DNA of 64,000 bases from Chrysopilus asiliformis (taxonomy: Eukaryota > Arthropoda > Insecta > Diptera > Rhagionidae): the NCBI GenBank assembly GCA_964034945.1, contig OZ035963.1, positions 41,625,090 through 41,689,089 on the forward strand, in the 5' to 3' direction. The notes under the pieces were generated by a model. That model was not told the DNA's origin and searched no databases. It saw only the letters and a list, made by a program, of their open reading frames with translations. Positions 21,263 through 31,278 of this stretch are shown here, one piece after another. The first letter of the stretch is position 1. The number at the start of each line of letters is the position of its first letter. The position numbers and the translations under genes were made by a program.

Positions 21263-22222
21263 ATCAGTTGTGGTCAACACGAAACTTTCTTCTACAAAAT
21301 CTACGACCCTGCGCAATTTACGCTAGAGCCCTGTCGCGTTGTCAACCTAAGACGACCTCCCAATAAATTCTTGGTTTATTCAAAAATATCAAAAACGTAC
21401 AAAATTTGAGATAACTTGAGAACTGTAAAAGATATCAATTTACGGTAAATGGCAAAAATGTAGAAAATGTTAACATCTTTAATTATTCTTTTAACTGATT
21501 TGTCGAAAAACCGTTAGTTTGCAAATTATTCGCAAAAATATGATTTTTTACATATTAATGAAAATATCTCAATAACGCTAAAAGATAACGGATAACTCAG
21601 AAACAAAATTGTGCAGAATGCCATTCTCATTAATTCACTTCATACATTTAGTCAGCAAAAACCCGTTAATTTTCGAGATAATCTCAAAAAACTGTTTTTT
21701 TTTGGAAATAACGGTTTATCTCGATAACAGGTTGAGATATCGAGTTATAGCTAAAGACAAAAGTGTGGGAAATTTTATTTTCTACAAGTTTTATCATACT
21801 TAAGGCCACTAAAAACGCGTAGTTTGGGAGTAAATGGAGAAAAACGAAATTGCGATTTTTGAAAAACCGCCATTTTGGATACTTCCGGTTAACGGATTTC
21901 CACCAAAAGTTGATAGGATCGTCCCATTTCAGGACCCAACATGCCTATAAAATTTTAAGTTAAAATATTAGGCACAAGTTGCTTATTATAAATTTTTTGT
22001 AATCATATCATTGTTGTTCGATACTTCATTCTATAAACATCGTTACTTTTGTTCGTTAAATAAATATTATAAGACTACAAGATAATATGTTGATTTGATA
22101 ATTATTGTGCTGGCAATTTGTCCTTTAATTACCCGTAACAAGGATAACTTATGTACTATAAAGTCCACTGCAAATAAATCGAGGGTTTTCCCCAAATATA
22201 TATATATAACAAGAATTACCCA

Positions 22223-22568
22223 TGGAGAAATATGCCACAAACAGTCCACAAAATATTATATCATGGCGAAGACATCATCAGAAATAATCTACTACCACTT
22301 GGAGATCTATTAGAAGAAGCTCAAGAAAAAAGAAATAAAGACTACAGGTATTTCAGAGAACATAACACCAGGAAAATGTCAAGATAGCGCAAATGAAGAC
22401 TTTTTTAACATATTGCTCGTATCATCAGACCCATTCGTTTCGAGCATTAGACACCAATGGAAATCGCCACGTTTGGAATTAGATGAAGAAGCTAAAAAGT
22501 TACTACATGATACAAACCCCTCTCAAATTATAGATGAAATACAAGAATTACCCCTAGACAAAATTTAA
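22223..22568 (+). pseudogene. Arthropod multi-copy protein, C-terminal part (frameshifted)
   Basis: Frame one from 22223 reads MPQTVHKILYHGEDIIRNNL, then LPLGDLLEEAQEKRNKDYRY and FREHNTRKMSR. A frameshift near 22383 leads to NEDFFNILLVSSDPF and stop at 22566-22568. The minus-strand fragment at 39040-39297 is homologous (PLGELSEEAQESKNKDCRYF; NILLLSSDPF). From memory, such VHKILIHG...LSEEAQEARNKD proteins are repetitive in insect genomes. The function is unknown to me; transposon-encoded is likely. Confidence 0.55.
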
Positions 22569-22944
22569 TTAACGATCGATGTTAATGAAATCTGTATGAT
22601 AAACCAATTTTAGTTAAATTGTTATTTAATTTGGTGTTACTAATAAAATCTACTTTAACAATAAATATACTATGTTTAGAATTTGACAAAAATTTAATAA
22701 TAGTAACAAAAAATCATATTTTATGATATTTCAAAATTATTCAAATCAAAACAACTACTTTCCTACTAAAGAATGAACAGAACATGAAAAGTTGGGTTTT
22801 ATTTGACAATATCGCAGAAACTAGTTATCCGATTTTGATGAAACTTTATGATAAATAAAGCTTGAAAACTCTACTATTTAATAAAAAAAGCCGCATTTTA
22901 AAACTTTCAATGGATCAAAAGATATTGAATTTTGACCAATAGAA

Positions 22945-23470
22945 AACGATCTCGAACCACTGTGCGCCGTCCTGTTGGAACCACATATTGTCGGTATCCA
23001 TATCATCCAGTTTAGGCCACGAAGTTATTTATCGTTGATCTGTAGCGGTGGCCGTTGACGGTTTTGGTAATGCCAGTGACTTTCTCGGGATGCATTTGGT
23101 GCTGGTGTATTTCATATGCATTAGTATCGCTCCAAATCCGACAATTTTGCTTGTTCACATATCCATTCATCCAAAAATGAGCCTCGTCGCTAAAGATGAT
23201 TTTTTTGACGAAAGGGTCAACTTTCAACTGCTCTAGTAGAGCTCGTTCAACGAACACACGGCGTTGTCTATGTTCGTCTACCTTAAGTTCCTGGGTCAGT
23301 TGGATTTTATACGGGTGCAGACCCAAGTCCCGACGCAAAATTCGCCAAGTTGAAGTCGCAGAAATGCCAAGTTCTTGTGAACAACGAGAAATTGACTGCC
23401 TCGGATTTTCTCGTACACCCTCACGCACAGCAGCGATGTTTTCAACAGACCTTGCGTTTCGGTGACGCAT
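22945..23470 (-). pseudogene. Tc1/mariner-superfamily transposase, truncated
   Basis: From 23470 the frame shows an HTH region (RHRNARSVENIAAVREGV; STWRILRRDLGLHPYKIQLT) and the first catalytic Asp in IIFSDEAHFWMNGYVNKQN. There is an internal deletion after HPEKVT. A frameshift near 23010 then gives DNMWFQQDGA with the second catalytic Asp, after which homology ends. It is a relative of 42713-43366. The C-terminal catalytic part is lost, so it is inactive. No terminal repeats are visible. Confidence 0.85.
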
Positions 23471-24689
23471 GAGTGTTCGCTGATTACACAGGTCAACAAA
23501 ATAAAAAAAAATTTTTGGTGCCTGAGATCTAAGAACTGAGTTTAGATATACGTAATGTGCTGATTCTAAAACTGGCAGCAGATTTTTTCTATCAGCTTTA
23601 GTTTTTGAGATAGAGACTAATTGAATTTAGTTCTAATAAAAGGCAAAAATAAATAAATCAACATCTCTTTAAAATTCAAAATAGAAATTTGGTACTTAAA
23701 ACTAGGATCTAATCAGCCAAATATACCTGAAAGTGTCCGTCAACAAATATTCCTAGAACTGGTTAACCCGCATTACTTAATTCTATGAATTTTATTACCT
23801 ATTGTATATTTGGACTTCCCCATGATCCGATCTCCCCATACCTGCTCAACCCCGACTAATTGGTGTTGGAAACATAGTACCTGTAGTCTACCTTTATCCT
23901 TCTCGACTTAGTCTATTGTGTAGTTTTGGCAAATAAAGTTGTGTCATAATTTTGTGTACATTTTCGTCGTTTTATTGTGTTAAAACTAAAACAATGGCAT
24001 CCACAAGCACGCGTAGCTGTGTAAACCATCCAGATGTTTTTTGTTATGTATGTGGCGAATACACGGTGAAAGAAAGTAGAAAAACTATTTCTGAATTTGT
24101 GAAAAGGTCTTATCTTGCCTATTTTGGCGTTCATTTGGGAGATCAAGATAAATCTTGGGCTCCACATGTGGTGTGTAAAACATGTGTTGAACATTTGCGA
24201 CAGTGGACAATTGGAAACAGAAAGTGCCTGAAATTTGGTGTACCAATGGTTTGGAGGAAACCACGTAACCATTATGATGACTGCTATTTTTGTCTCGTTA
24301 ATATTAAAGGCATAAATAGGAACAATCGACATAAATGGACATATCCTGATCTAGATTCTGCAAGAAGACCTGTACCGCACTCTAATGAAATGCCCGTTCC
24401 AACCTTCAGCACTATCCCTGAAATCCCGGAAGATAATACGGAAACATCAACGTCTGATGAAGTAGAAAACGACAGTGAATTTGAAGCAGATTTAACAACT
24501 CCTCAGTGTTTTAATCAACAAGAACTGAACGATCTCATGAGAGACCTATACCTCTCAAAGGAGTGTGCTGAATTACTGGCATCCAGATTAAAAGAAAAGA
24601 ACCTTCTTTATCCAGGCACATTTTATCGTAAGAGAGAAAAGGATCTGCTGCCTTTTTTCACTCAGGAAAATAAGCTGGTATTCTGTAAC

Positions 24690-26045
24690 CACAGAATAAC
24701 AGAAGGGAAACAATCGAGAATTTCAATGTCGCACGGTAGAGAGAAGAATCGGCGATAGAAAAAAATATCTTCAACTCGCTTTAAATTTTCGAATTTTCCG
24801 GAATTCCTTTTCTTGCCTTCATATTCAAACCGAACACGGAAAAGAGATAAAAAATATAACATGCGAAATTTGTTTTGCAGGGTTTGATACGGAATTTTTT
24901 TCATTATTCCAGCAATCGAAAAAATCTAACTTCTCCTCACACAAAACACTTTCTAGAACATAAAACGCAATGCGGGATCGATAAAATGACAATTCGATCG
25001 AGTTTTGGTTTCATCCATTCCAAGAAACTCATTTTCTGCCAAAATTGAAAATCAACCAAAAACGATTTCCATTGCAACCCTGTTTGCATTTTTTCTTCTT
25101 TGCACACAAACGCATATCAATTGTAAACAAAACGACGTCGTTTTGTTTACATTTTTAGTTCAATTTTTCCGAGAAAAGTTGGAAGAACTATTTATTATGC
25201 CAAAATTGGAATTTTTAAAATGCCTCGTCAAGCAATGTTCCGCGGATAGCTTAAAAAATCCCGAAAGAACGTTTTTTAGGGTACCGAAAGCACCACAAAG
25301 GTAAACTTTTTCGATTAGACACAAAAAAGGGGGAAAATTTAGGAAACACTAAAATTTTCTCGTAATTCCGAGGAAATCAATTTTTTTTAAAGAATTACGT
25401 TATCCGCCGCTTGTCGCGTATCACATAACGATAAACACGTCACAACATCCACGATTTTACACAATAAATCGGCATAAACTCAAAACGTTTCCGACATTTA
25501 TCTCGATTTGTTTTTTTGTTCGGTTTGACAAACGTCAAACCTTGGTATTACCTGATTCAAGGTTTCGTGATTCAAAAACTGCAAAAGGCGCGTAGATTTG
25601 AATTTCAATAAATTTCTGAACTTTGAATTTCATCTTTTGGATTTGTAAGGGGTTTACGTTCTCAACGAATTATTTGTCGGATCTAAAAGCTTAATCTCAG
25701 AATAGGGTATTGGAATAATGTCGATTACATTAACTTTTTAATAAAAAAAGTTTTCACTAAAATCTGAGCGACGAGCATTAACGCTTCTTTAAAAAAAATC
25801 AACGTAATTAATTCATACATACTAACTGTTATTAAGGATATGAATTAAATTAAATTTCCGCGAATTTCCATTTTGTGATTTTAGCGGAATAAAATTATGT
25901 TCATCAACACATCCAATAGTTTAATTCTGGCAACCCCCTGGAATTTCATCCGCCATTACAAGGGAAATGAGATAGCTACGTAAGGCTCGGAAAGTTCTTC
26001 GCACATCAAAAACTTCTGTTCCTCGATTCCCTTCTGTTATTCTGG
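24690..26045 (+). mobile_element. P-like (THAP) element, internally deleted
   Basis: The ends are CACAGAATAACAGAAGGGA and ...TCCCTTCTGTTATTCTGG, with CTGTAAC at 24683-24689 and 26046-26052. Removing the insert restores the host frame (V-F-C-N-D-I-K). A THAP-like exon lies at 25197-25301; no transposase core remains. Known P elements make 8-bp duplications, and here only 7 bp are clear. Confidence 0.75.
25197..25301 (+). pseudogene. THAP-domain first exon
   Basis: ATG at 25197 gives MPKLEFLKCLVKQC, then KNPERTFFRVPK. The C..C spacing and the FFRVP motif match the N-terminal half of a THAP zinc finger (C2CH). The exon ends CAAAG|GTAAAC, a good splice donor at 25301. No second THAP half (C..HF) is obvious downstream in this element; an unrelated one is at 33822-33990. 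Confidence 0.6.
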
Positions 26046-26693
26046 CTGTAACGATATAAAAGGAGTCTTAGAAAAAATGGGTTTGCCATATTATACTTCA
26101 GACGAGTGGCGCCTTTTCATTGACAGTTCAAAACGTAGTTTAAAATGTGTACTTTTACATAACGGTAACAAATATGCCTCAATTCCTATTGGACATTCTA
26201 CTACCATGAAAGAGGAGTATAAAACAATAGCACAAGTTTTGAAACAAATTAAATACGAAGAACATCAGTGGGCAATTTGTGTTGATTTGAAAATGGTGAA
26301 CTTTCTCCTTGGACAGCAAAGTGGATATACAAAATACCCCTGTTTTGTATGTCTTTGAGACAGCAGAGCTAAAGATCAGCACTGGGTTAAGACAAATTGG
26401 CCTTTAAGAGATACTATGGTTCAAGGAAAACAAAACGTAGTGAATGAACCTTTGGTTACGAGAGAAAAAATCTTACTACCACCCTTGCATATCAAGTTAG
26501 GGCTTATGAAGCAGTTTGTGAAAGCGTTAGATCGAGGTGGAAATTGTTTTGGGTACTTGTCACGTAAGTTTCCTGGGATTAGCACGGAAAAACTAAAAGC
26601 TGGTGTATTTGATGGTCCTCAAGGCAACTTATTAAAGATCCACAGTTCACCACATCAATGAATGAGACTGAATCTAAAGTTAAGTGCACACGA

Positions 26694-27528
26694 TATGATC
26701 ACTGTTCATATTTTTGAGCAAAAAAGTGTCCCAAACGTGTTCATATCGTCTGAACATCATATTTTTGTGTTCATACGTATGAACACAAGGCATATGAACA
26801 CATTTGAACATGCCTTGAGCAAACGTATGAACACGACCTGTTCATACCGTGTGAACACTATTTTGGGACCGTATGAGCCCAGTTTGTAAAATTCGGACGT
26901 ATGATCACAGATATGAACACACTGTCACATTTGAACATGGGCTAAGTTTTCAACATGTTCAAATGTAAAATTTGGAGTCAAATTTGTAAGTAAATTCAAG
27001 TTTTCTGGTTTTTATTTGGGTCTAGTAGGTTTTAGATTTGTGGCGTGGATGGCTCAGTCAGCTAAGTGCTTGCCTTGTGATCCAATGAGCAGTGGTTCAA
27101 ATCCCACTCAGGGTAAAATAATTCGATTCGAATTTGAACTTTTCTGTTCATGGACTTTAAAACACGGACCAATTTGGTCTTTGCCTCCAAGCTCCTGGCA
27201 TATAACACAAAAAAAAAAGTTTTCGACAGTTTTCGACAGTTTTGTAATTTGTGTTGTGTGCTCAAATGTTCTTAAAAATTGTTCATATCTGTAATTTGAA
27301 CAAAACGTTCATATCGTCTGAACAGTGTTCATACGCGCAGAAAAAATATGAACATAATGCATTTGAACACATATGAACACACCTAAAAATTTGATACTTT
27401 GGGACAAAATGTTCATATCGTGTGAACACCTTTCATATATTGTATGAACATATGAGCATTTGAAGCTAATAAATAACATATGCGTATGTTCCTAAATATG
27501 AACAGTGATCATATCGTGTGCACTTACC
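26694..27528. mobile_element. TTAA-type MITE built of GTTCATA/TGAACAC repeats
   Basis: The ends are GTGCACACGATATGATCACT and, inverted at the right, the same plus GGTAA. TTAA flanks both sides (26690-26693 and 27529-27532), and removing the insert restores the host frame (E-S-K-V-N-A-W). The left end seems to have lost ~5 bp. The body is filled with GTTCATAC and GTATGAACAC motifs and holds a SINE at ~27041. TTAA suggests piggyBac. Confidence 0.75.
27041..27265 (+). mobile_element. tRNA-derived SINE
   Basis: The head GGCGTGGATGGCTCAGTCAG contains an A-box-like tract, and GTGGTTCAAATCCCACT forms a T-arm stem with a perfect B-box GGTTCAAATCC at 27094-27104. The non-tRNA tail continues to an A run (27210-27220) and a GTTTTCGACA duplication. 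The 3' limit is approximate. Confidence 0.65.
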
Positions 27529-27890
27529 TTAACGCTTGGGGTTCATTTGTTCAAGTAGTTCAAAATTTTCTTGGAAATCACAAAGCAGACAATTACATAG
27601 AATTAGTGGAAACTATGCTTTCAAATTTTCATATTCTCGGTTGTAACATGAGTATAAAAGTTCACTACCTCCACAACCACCTAGTTCGGTTTCCAGAAAA
27701 TTTAGGTGACTGTAGTGAAGAACAGGGAGAAAGATTCCATCAGGATATTAAAACTATGGAAGATCGATATCAAGGACGATAGGATAGCCACATGATGGCC
27801 GACTCCTGTTGGAGCCTTCAGCGAGACTGCCCCAGTAAACTCCATGTTAGACAGTCGCATAAACGAAAATTTATAGGTGATAGTGACTAA

Positions 27891-28019
27891 TATCAGTATG
27901 AATGTATGTTAATCTACTTTTTATTATAAATATTTAATATATGTGTTTTTTTTACTGGCAATACTCATAGTTATAACGTAAAATATATATAGAGGTAAAA
28001 AAACAGTAAATAATTCCTA
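27891..28019. other. AT-rich junction sequence
   Basis: Short non-coding stretch between two transposase remnants; nothing recognised. Confidence 0.4.
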
Positions 28020-28330
28020 TTTTAAAAACTAGATCTGATAGACAAAATCTGATGGCTATTTCGGATTCTCCACCCAAAAATTACCCAAGAACAGTTAAAA
28101 AATCGCCGGCACCAAAATGTGTGTTGGCCTGTGTTATTTATCGAACCGGTTGACTCGAATTTTGCCACCAAACGTCGAATTGTCGACTCGGCAGGACGGG
28201 CGAGGATAAAAATCACGTAATGCGCGGAACGTTTCTCGAACGAAGCATTGATTTTGAAACTATAATTTGATGATTTGCACATGTTCAATACTATAACCAT
28301 ACCCAACAATTTACAACAAATTTGACAGAT
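28020..28330 (-). pseudogene. Transposase N-terminal HTH fragment (mariner type)
   Basis: Two minus-strand frames are joined by a frameshift: FQNQCFVRETFRALRDFYPR, then RPAESTIRRLVAKFESTGSI. This is the leading HTH region of the same transposase type as 22945-23470 and 42713-43366, both of which lack this part. It is cut off before the catalytic core. Confidence 0.7.
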
Positions 28331-28736
28331 GTTGCTTTAACAACGTGGCCGCTATAACTTAACAAACGTCGAGCTTCCTTATTGAAAGACCCTTTATTAA
28401 CCACAACCTCCCAAAAAATTGTCAAAAATATGCAAAATTTTGAGAACAGACGCTAAATTTAACTCTACATTTCGATAACGGTTCGATATATCGCTACTTC
28501 GGAGGAAGACTGTCACAACTCAAAAAATGTCGAATTTGTATATTTCAAATACCAATATCTTGAATTTCGTTCATATGGACTACTATCGAAAACCCCTTTT
28601 TCCCGGAGTAAAACGCGGAAAACCAAATTTTTGAAAATTCAAGTTTTGATATTTAAAAAAATTAGTTTTTGGTGTTTTTTCAAAAACTAACGGGGTTTTT
28701 ATGGTGCTATGTAAGAATTAAATTAAAGGACATAAT

Positions 28737-29186
28737 AGGGCTATTCACTCTTTATCATAGTTGATCGTAAACTCGTAGAATCTTAAATAAAATCGTAGTT
28801 TTTTGACAGTTCTCCATACAAATTTTTTTACGACGAAAACTACAATCTACCACACCCGAAGGTATGGTAAAATCGTAGTTTTTGTAGTACTTCTAATAAA
28901 GTGAGGTTAAGGCATGTTTTGTGACATGTCAACTTGGTACCAACTCTAAAATGGACATTGGAAAAGCAAGTAAATTTAAGTATTTATATGATTTAGTATA
29001 ACTTAAGAGTTAAAAAATGCTTTAAACAATTTAGGTAAAGAAAATAAATAAAAGAGTCAAAAATTTACGACAAAACCCACAACCTCTGGTAAAGCGCTGC
29101 TCACGCTTCGTTGTACTTTTCCATTGTAGATGTACAGTACAATCTACGATTTTACTACATATCTCCGATCAAGAGTAAATTGCCCT
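28737..29186. mobile_element. MITE with AAT target duplication
   Basis: AGGGCTATTCACTCTTTATC at the left is matched at the right by the complement of AGGGCAATTTACTCTTGATC. AAT flanks both sides (28734-28736 and 29187-29189). Internal TACGATTTT/AAAATCGTA motifs repeat. It is 450 bp and non-coding. Confidence 0.65.
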
Positions 29187-29590
29187 AATAGTTCCCACTA
29201 CTTGTTTTTTGCCGTCAATTCTTATTTTTATTCGTTCCTGAGATATTCAAAAAAATATGTGAAAAATTCGATTTTGCCAAATTGCTTGCAACCTAAATGG
29301 TTTTTCGAAAAACCTTATTACGGAAGAATTAAAGATAACACAGTTATCTAAATTCTCGTGTTTAACTTGTATCATTCCCAAAACTTTTCACCTTAGGTGA
29401 GTTTTTTTGCCATTTGTGATCCTAGCATTACGGTTCTCAATATATTCGAAGAAGAAAGTCAGTTTTTTTGAAAATCTCTCGAAAACTATATAATATTATG
29501 GAAAAATGCATATAACCAAATTTATGGGAAATAAACTTTTCCACATTTTTCCTCTAATGATTTTTACGTAGCTTTAACAGTTCTCTAGAT

Positions 29591-30408
29591 CAGTGCTCCG
29601 CAACCAGTGTGCCGCGGCACACTGGTGTGCTGGGAAATGATATTAGGTGTGCCGCGGTAAACATTTCAAAAAGCTATTTAACCCTAGACCCGTGTACTGG
29701 GCACTGAGTGCCCAGAACGATTTTTGAATCGAAATTAAACATATTTTTAATAAAGAATATGATGACATGCAATATATTTCTGAAAGATACTGTATGTTAG
29801 ACTACAAAAAAATACAGATGTCCAAAATTGTATATCTCCGGGGGGGTTGAGGCAGCTGTAAAAAAAATGCGTGATATCGTGTACTTGGGCACTCAGTGCC
29901 CAACTCAGTACATTTTGTATGAAAATTCTTTTTATTTTGACTACAGCTTTGGGTTTTTCCCCTTTTATGATTTTTCTTGTATGCAGATATTATATTGTAT
30001 TGTTATATTATTTATATTGTATTGTTGTGATGTATTGCATTGTCTTTCGTGGAGTACATGATTTGTTGGAGATGTCGAGTAGCAGTATCGCGAGCTTACA
30101 AGGTAGTCTATATTCTCAGTCGATTTTTGCAAATTATATTTTCCCATTATATTTCTTACTTGTTTAACGAATAAACCACATTTTTATGATTTTTAATCAA
30201 ACCAGCCATACATTTTCTATTAGAAATACATCTGGGCACTGAGTGCCCAAGTACACGATAAATGGAAGTTTTATAATACACGGGTCTAGGGTTAATAATT
30301 TTAAATATTTTATACACAAATTTTTTTATATTTTCTTTTGTGGTGTGCCCCGGATTTCCAGAAAAAGAAATTGGTGTGCCGTATGCAAATTAAGGTTGCG
30401 GAGCACTG
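29591..30408. mobile_element. hAT MITE A with nested piggyBac-type MITE
   Basis: The ends are CAGTGCTCCGCAACC and GGTTGCGGAGCACTG, with the 8-bp duplication CTCTAGAT at 29583-29590 and 30409-30416. A TTAA element (29682-30291) lies inside. The same compound occurs at 36484-37313, and an element without the insert occurs at 46872-47093. It landed in a family-F-like sequence. Confidence 0.9.
29682..30291. mobile_element. piggyBac-type MITE inside hAT A
   Basis: The ends are CCCTAGACCCGTGTA and TACACGGGTCTAGGG (the right side with a small gap), with TTAA at 29678-29681 and 30292-30295. Both ends carry the palindrome TGGGCACTGAGTGCCCA. It is 610 bp. Two overlapping open frames (29828-30167) recur at 36703-37041 because the element is duplicated, not because of selection. 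They match no family I know. Confidence 0.85.
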
Positions 30409-30416
30409 CTCTAGAT

Positions 30417-31278
30417 ATTAGATAGGAAAGTTTTGTATTGATCACAACTGATTTTTTTTCTTGGGAAACTATGATCAGAAGATGGATCATAATTTTTTTT
30501 ATAATGAACCTATACAATATAGTAAAATTCAGAAACATCGTACATACGGTTTGCCAAAAAAATAAATAGTAAAATATTTTTTTTCCTCAAAAGTATGAAT
30601 TTGTCACGAACTGAAATTTTGTCACGACTTAAGATTTTTGATAAGCTATTGCAGCCAAATCAGGGTAAGGGCGGATTTCACACGCTTTTATAAAAAAAAT
30701 AGCCTATATAAAATAATGTGATTTTTCCCCTGACCATATTCAATTCCCAGTTTAACCCTCACGGTTAAGCTTAAGTCATTATTATATGTGTGTCCGAGGT
30801 TTTGATCGCTATGTCCAAGGCTTTTTGGTAACGAGTCCTAGTTTTTTAATAATTCTTTGTAGTAGTCAACCCTACTTGAACTGGAATTTAACAGCCACTG
30901 GTCATCATTTACCGAATCGTTTACACTAAAAGCATATCGACCCCTCCGTGCAAGACTATCGTATCTCTCTTGCGATGTTAAATTTTTACAAAAGTAAGTA
31001 CGATAAAATGTTAATATTGGGAAGAATTTTAGTTCTATTTTGCTGATTTTGGAACAAAAAATTTTTTTTCCCAAAAAAAACCGCGTTTTATTTTTTAATT
31101 AAAAATTCGATATTGACCCGTTCTGCATCCTCGCAATATAATTTTAAAAAATCCACAGAGATTGCTTGTCTCCAAAGGAATTTTTATTGACTTCCTGTCG
31201 AAAAATATTTATAAGGTGCTCTATTACGCGTCTTTTACGAATTTATAGATTTTTTCATATTTTCTATTTTGTTTCTAG
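30417..31278 (+). other. Non-coding sequence upstream of the ubiquilin exon
   Basis: This is probably ubiquilin intron. It contains family-F-like text near 30420-30470 and no coding feature. It ends in a pyrimidine-rich TTTCTATTTTGTTTCTAG acceptor (AG at 31277-31278). Confidence 0.5.

Larger units (their letters stand above)
18024..21955 (+). repeat. Second copy of the 11901-14144 block
   Basis: This is co-linear and nearly identical with 11901-14144: pogo right half, PIF-like MITE, spacer, LINE fragment, family F left part. Differences are a nested MITE (18729-19403), a Tigger-like element (19767-20758) and small indels. The breakpoints fall inside pogo and inside family F, so the block moved as a piece of DNA, not as any one transposon. 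Confidence 0.85.
17815..22165 (+). repeat. Host flank duplicated around the 18024-21955 block
   Basis: TTGCTTATTATAAATTTTTT through ACTTATGTACTATAAAGT (17837-18023) is repeated at 21978-22165 on the other side of the inserted block. In addition, ~25 bp at 17818-17842 (CAACTTGTGCCTAATATTTT...) reappear inverted at 21956-21980. This looks like a break-repair or template-switch scar rather than a normal target duplication. Confidence 0.8.
23994..27890 (+). pseudogene. Arthropod multi-copy gene with Cys-rich N-terminus, broken
   Basis: ATG at 23994 opens a frame with CYVCGEY, then CKTCVEHLRQW and CYFCLVN Cys pairs that look zinc-binding. The frame continues past a P-like insertion (24690-26045) into EKMGLPYYTSDEWRLFIDSS, KYASIPIGHST and GYTKYPCFVCL. 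There is a stop at 26356-26358 where Trp is expected, a frameshift near 26625, and a TTAA-type insertion (26694-27528). It ends with NFLGNHKADNY, GERFHQD and another Trp-to-stop at 27780-27782 before RKFIGDSD and the terminal stop at 27888-27890. I recall this as a dispersed arthropod family, probably transposon-derived; its reaction is unknown. The start at 23994 is preferred over 23952 because the Cys motif follows it directly. Confidence 0.6.

Noticed and set aside
23913..24332. 139-codon minus-strand frame
   Set aside because: It is the antisense shadow of the Cys-rich coding region starting at 23994.
27041..27115. Functional tRNA gene
   Set aside because: A- and B-boxes and a T-arm are present but I could not form a complete cloverleaf with acceptor stem; a SINE head inside a mobile element is more likely.
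29828..30167. Two overlapping open frames repeated at 36703-37041
   Set aside because: Both lie in the nested piggyBac-type MITE and are conserved only because the compound element was copied.
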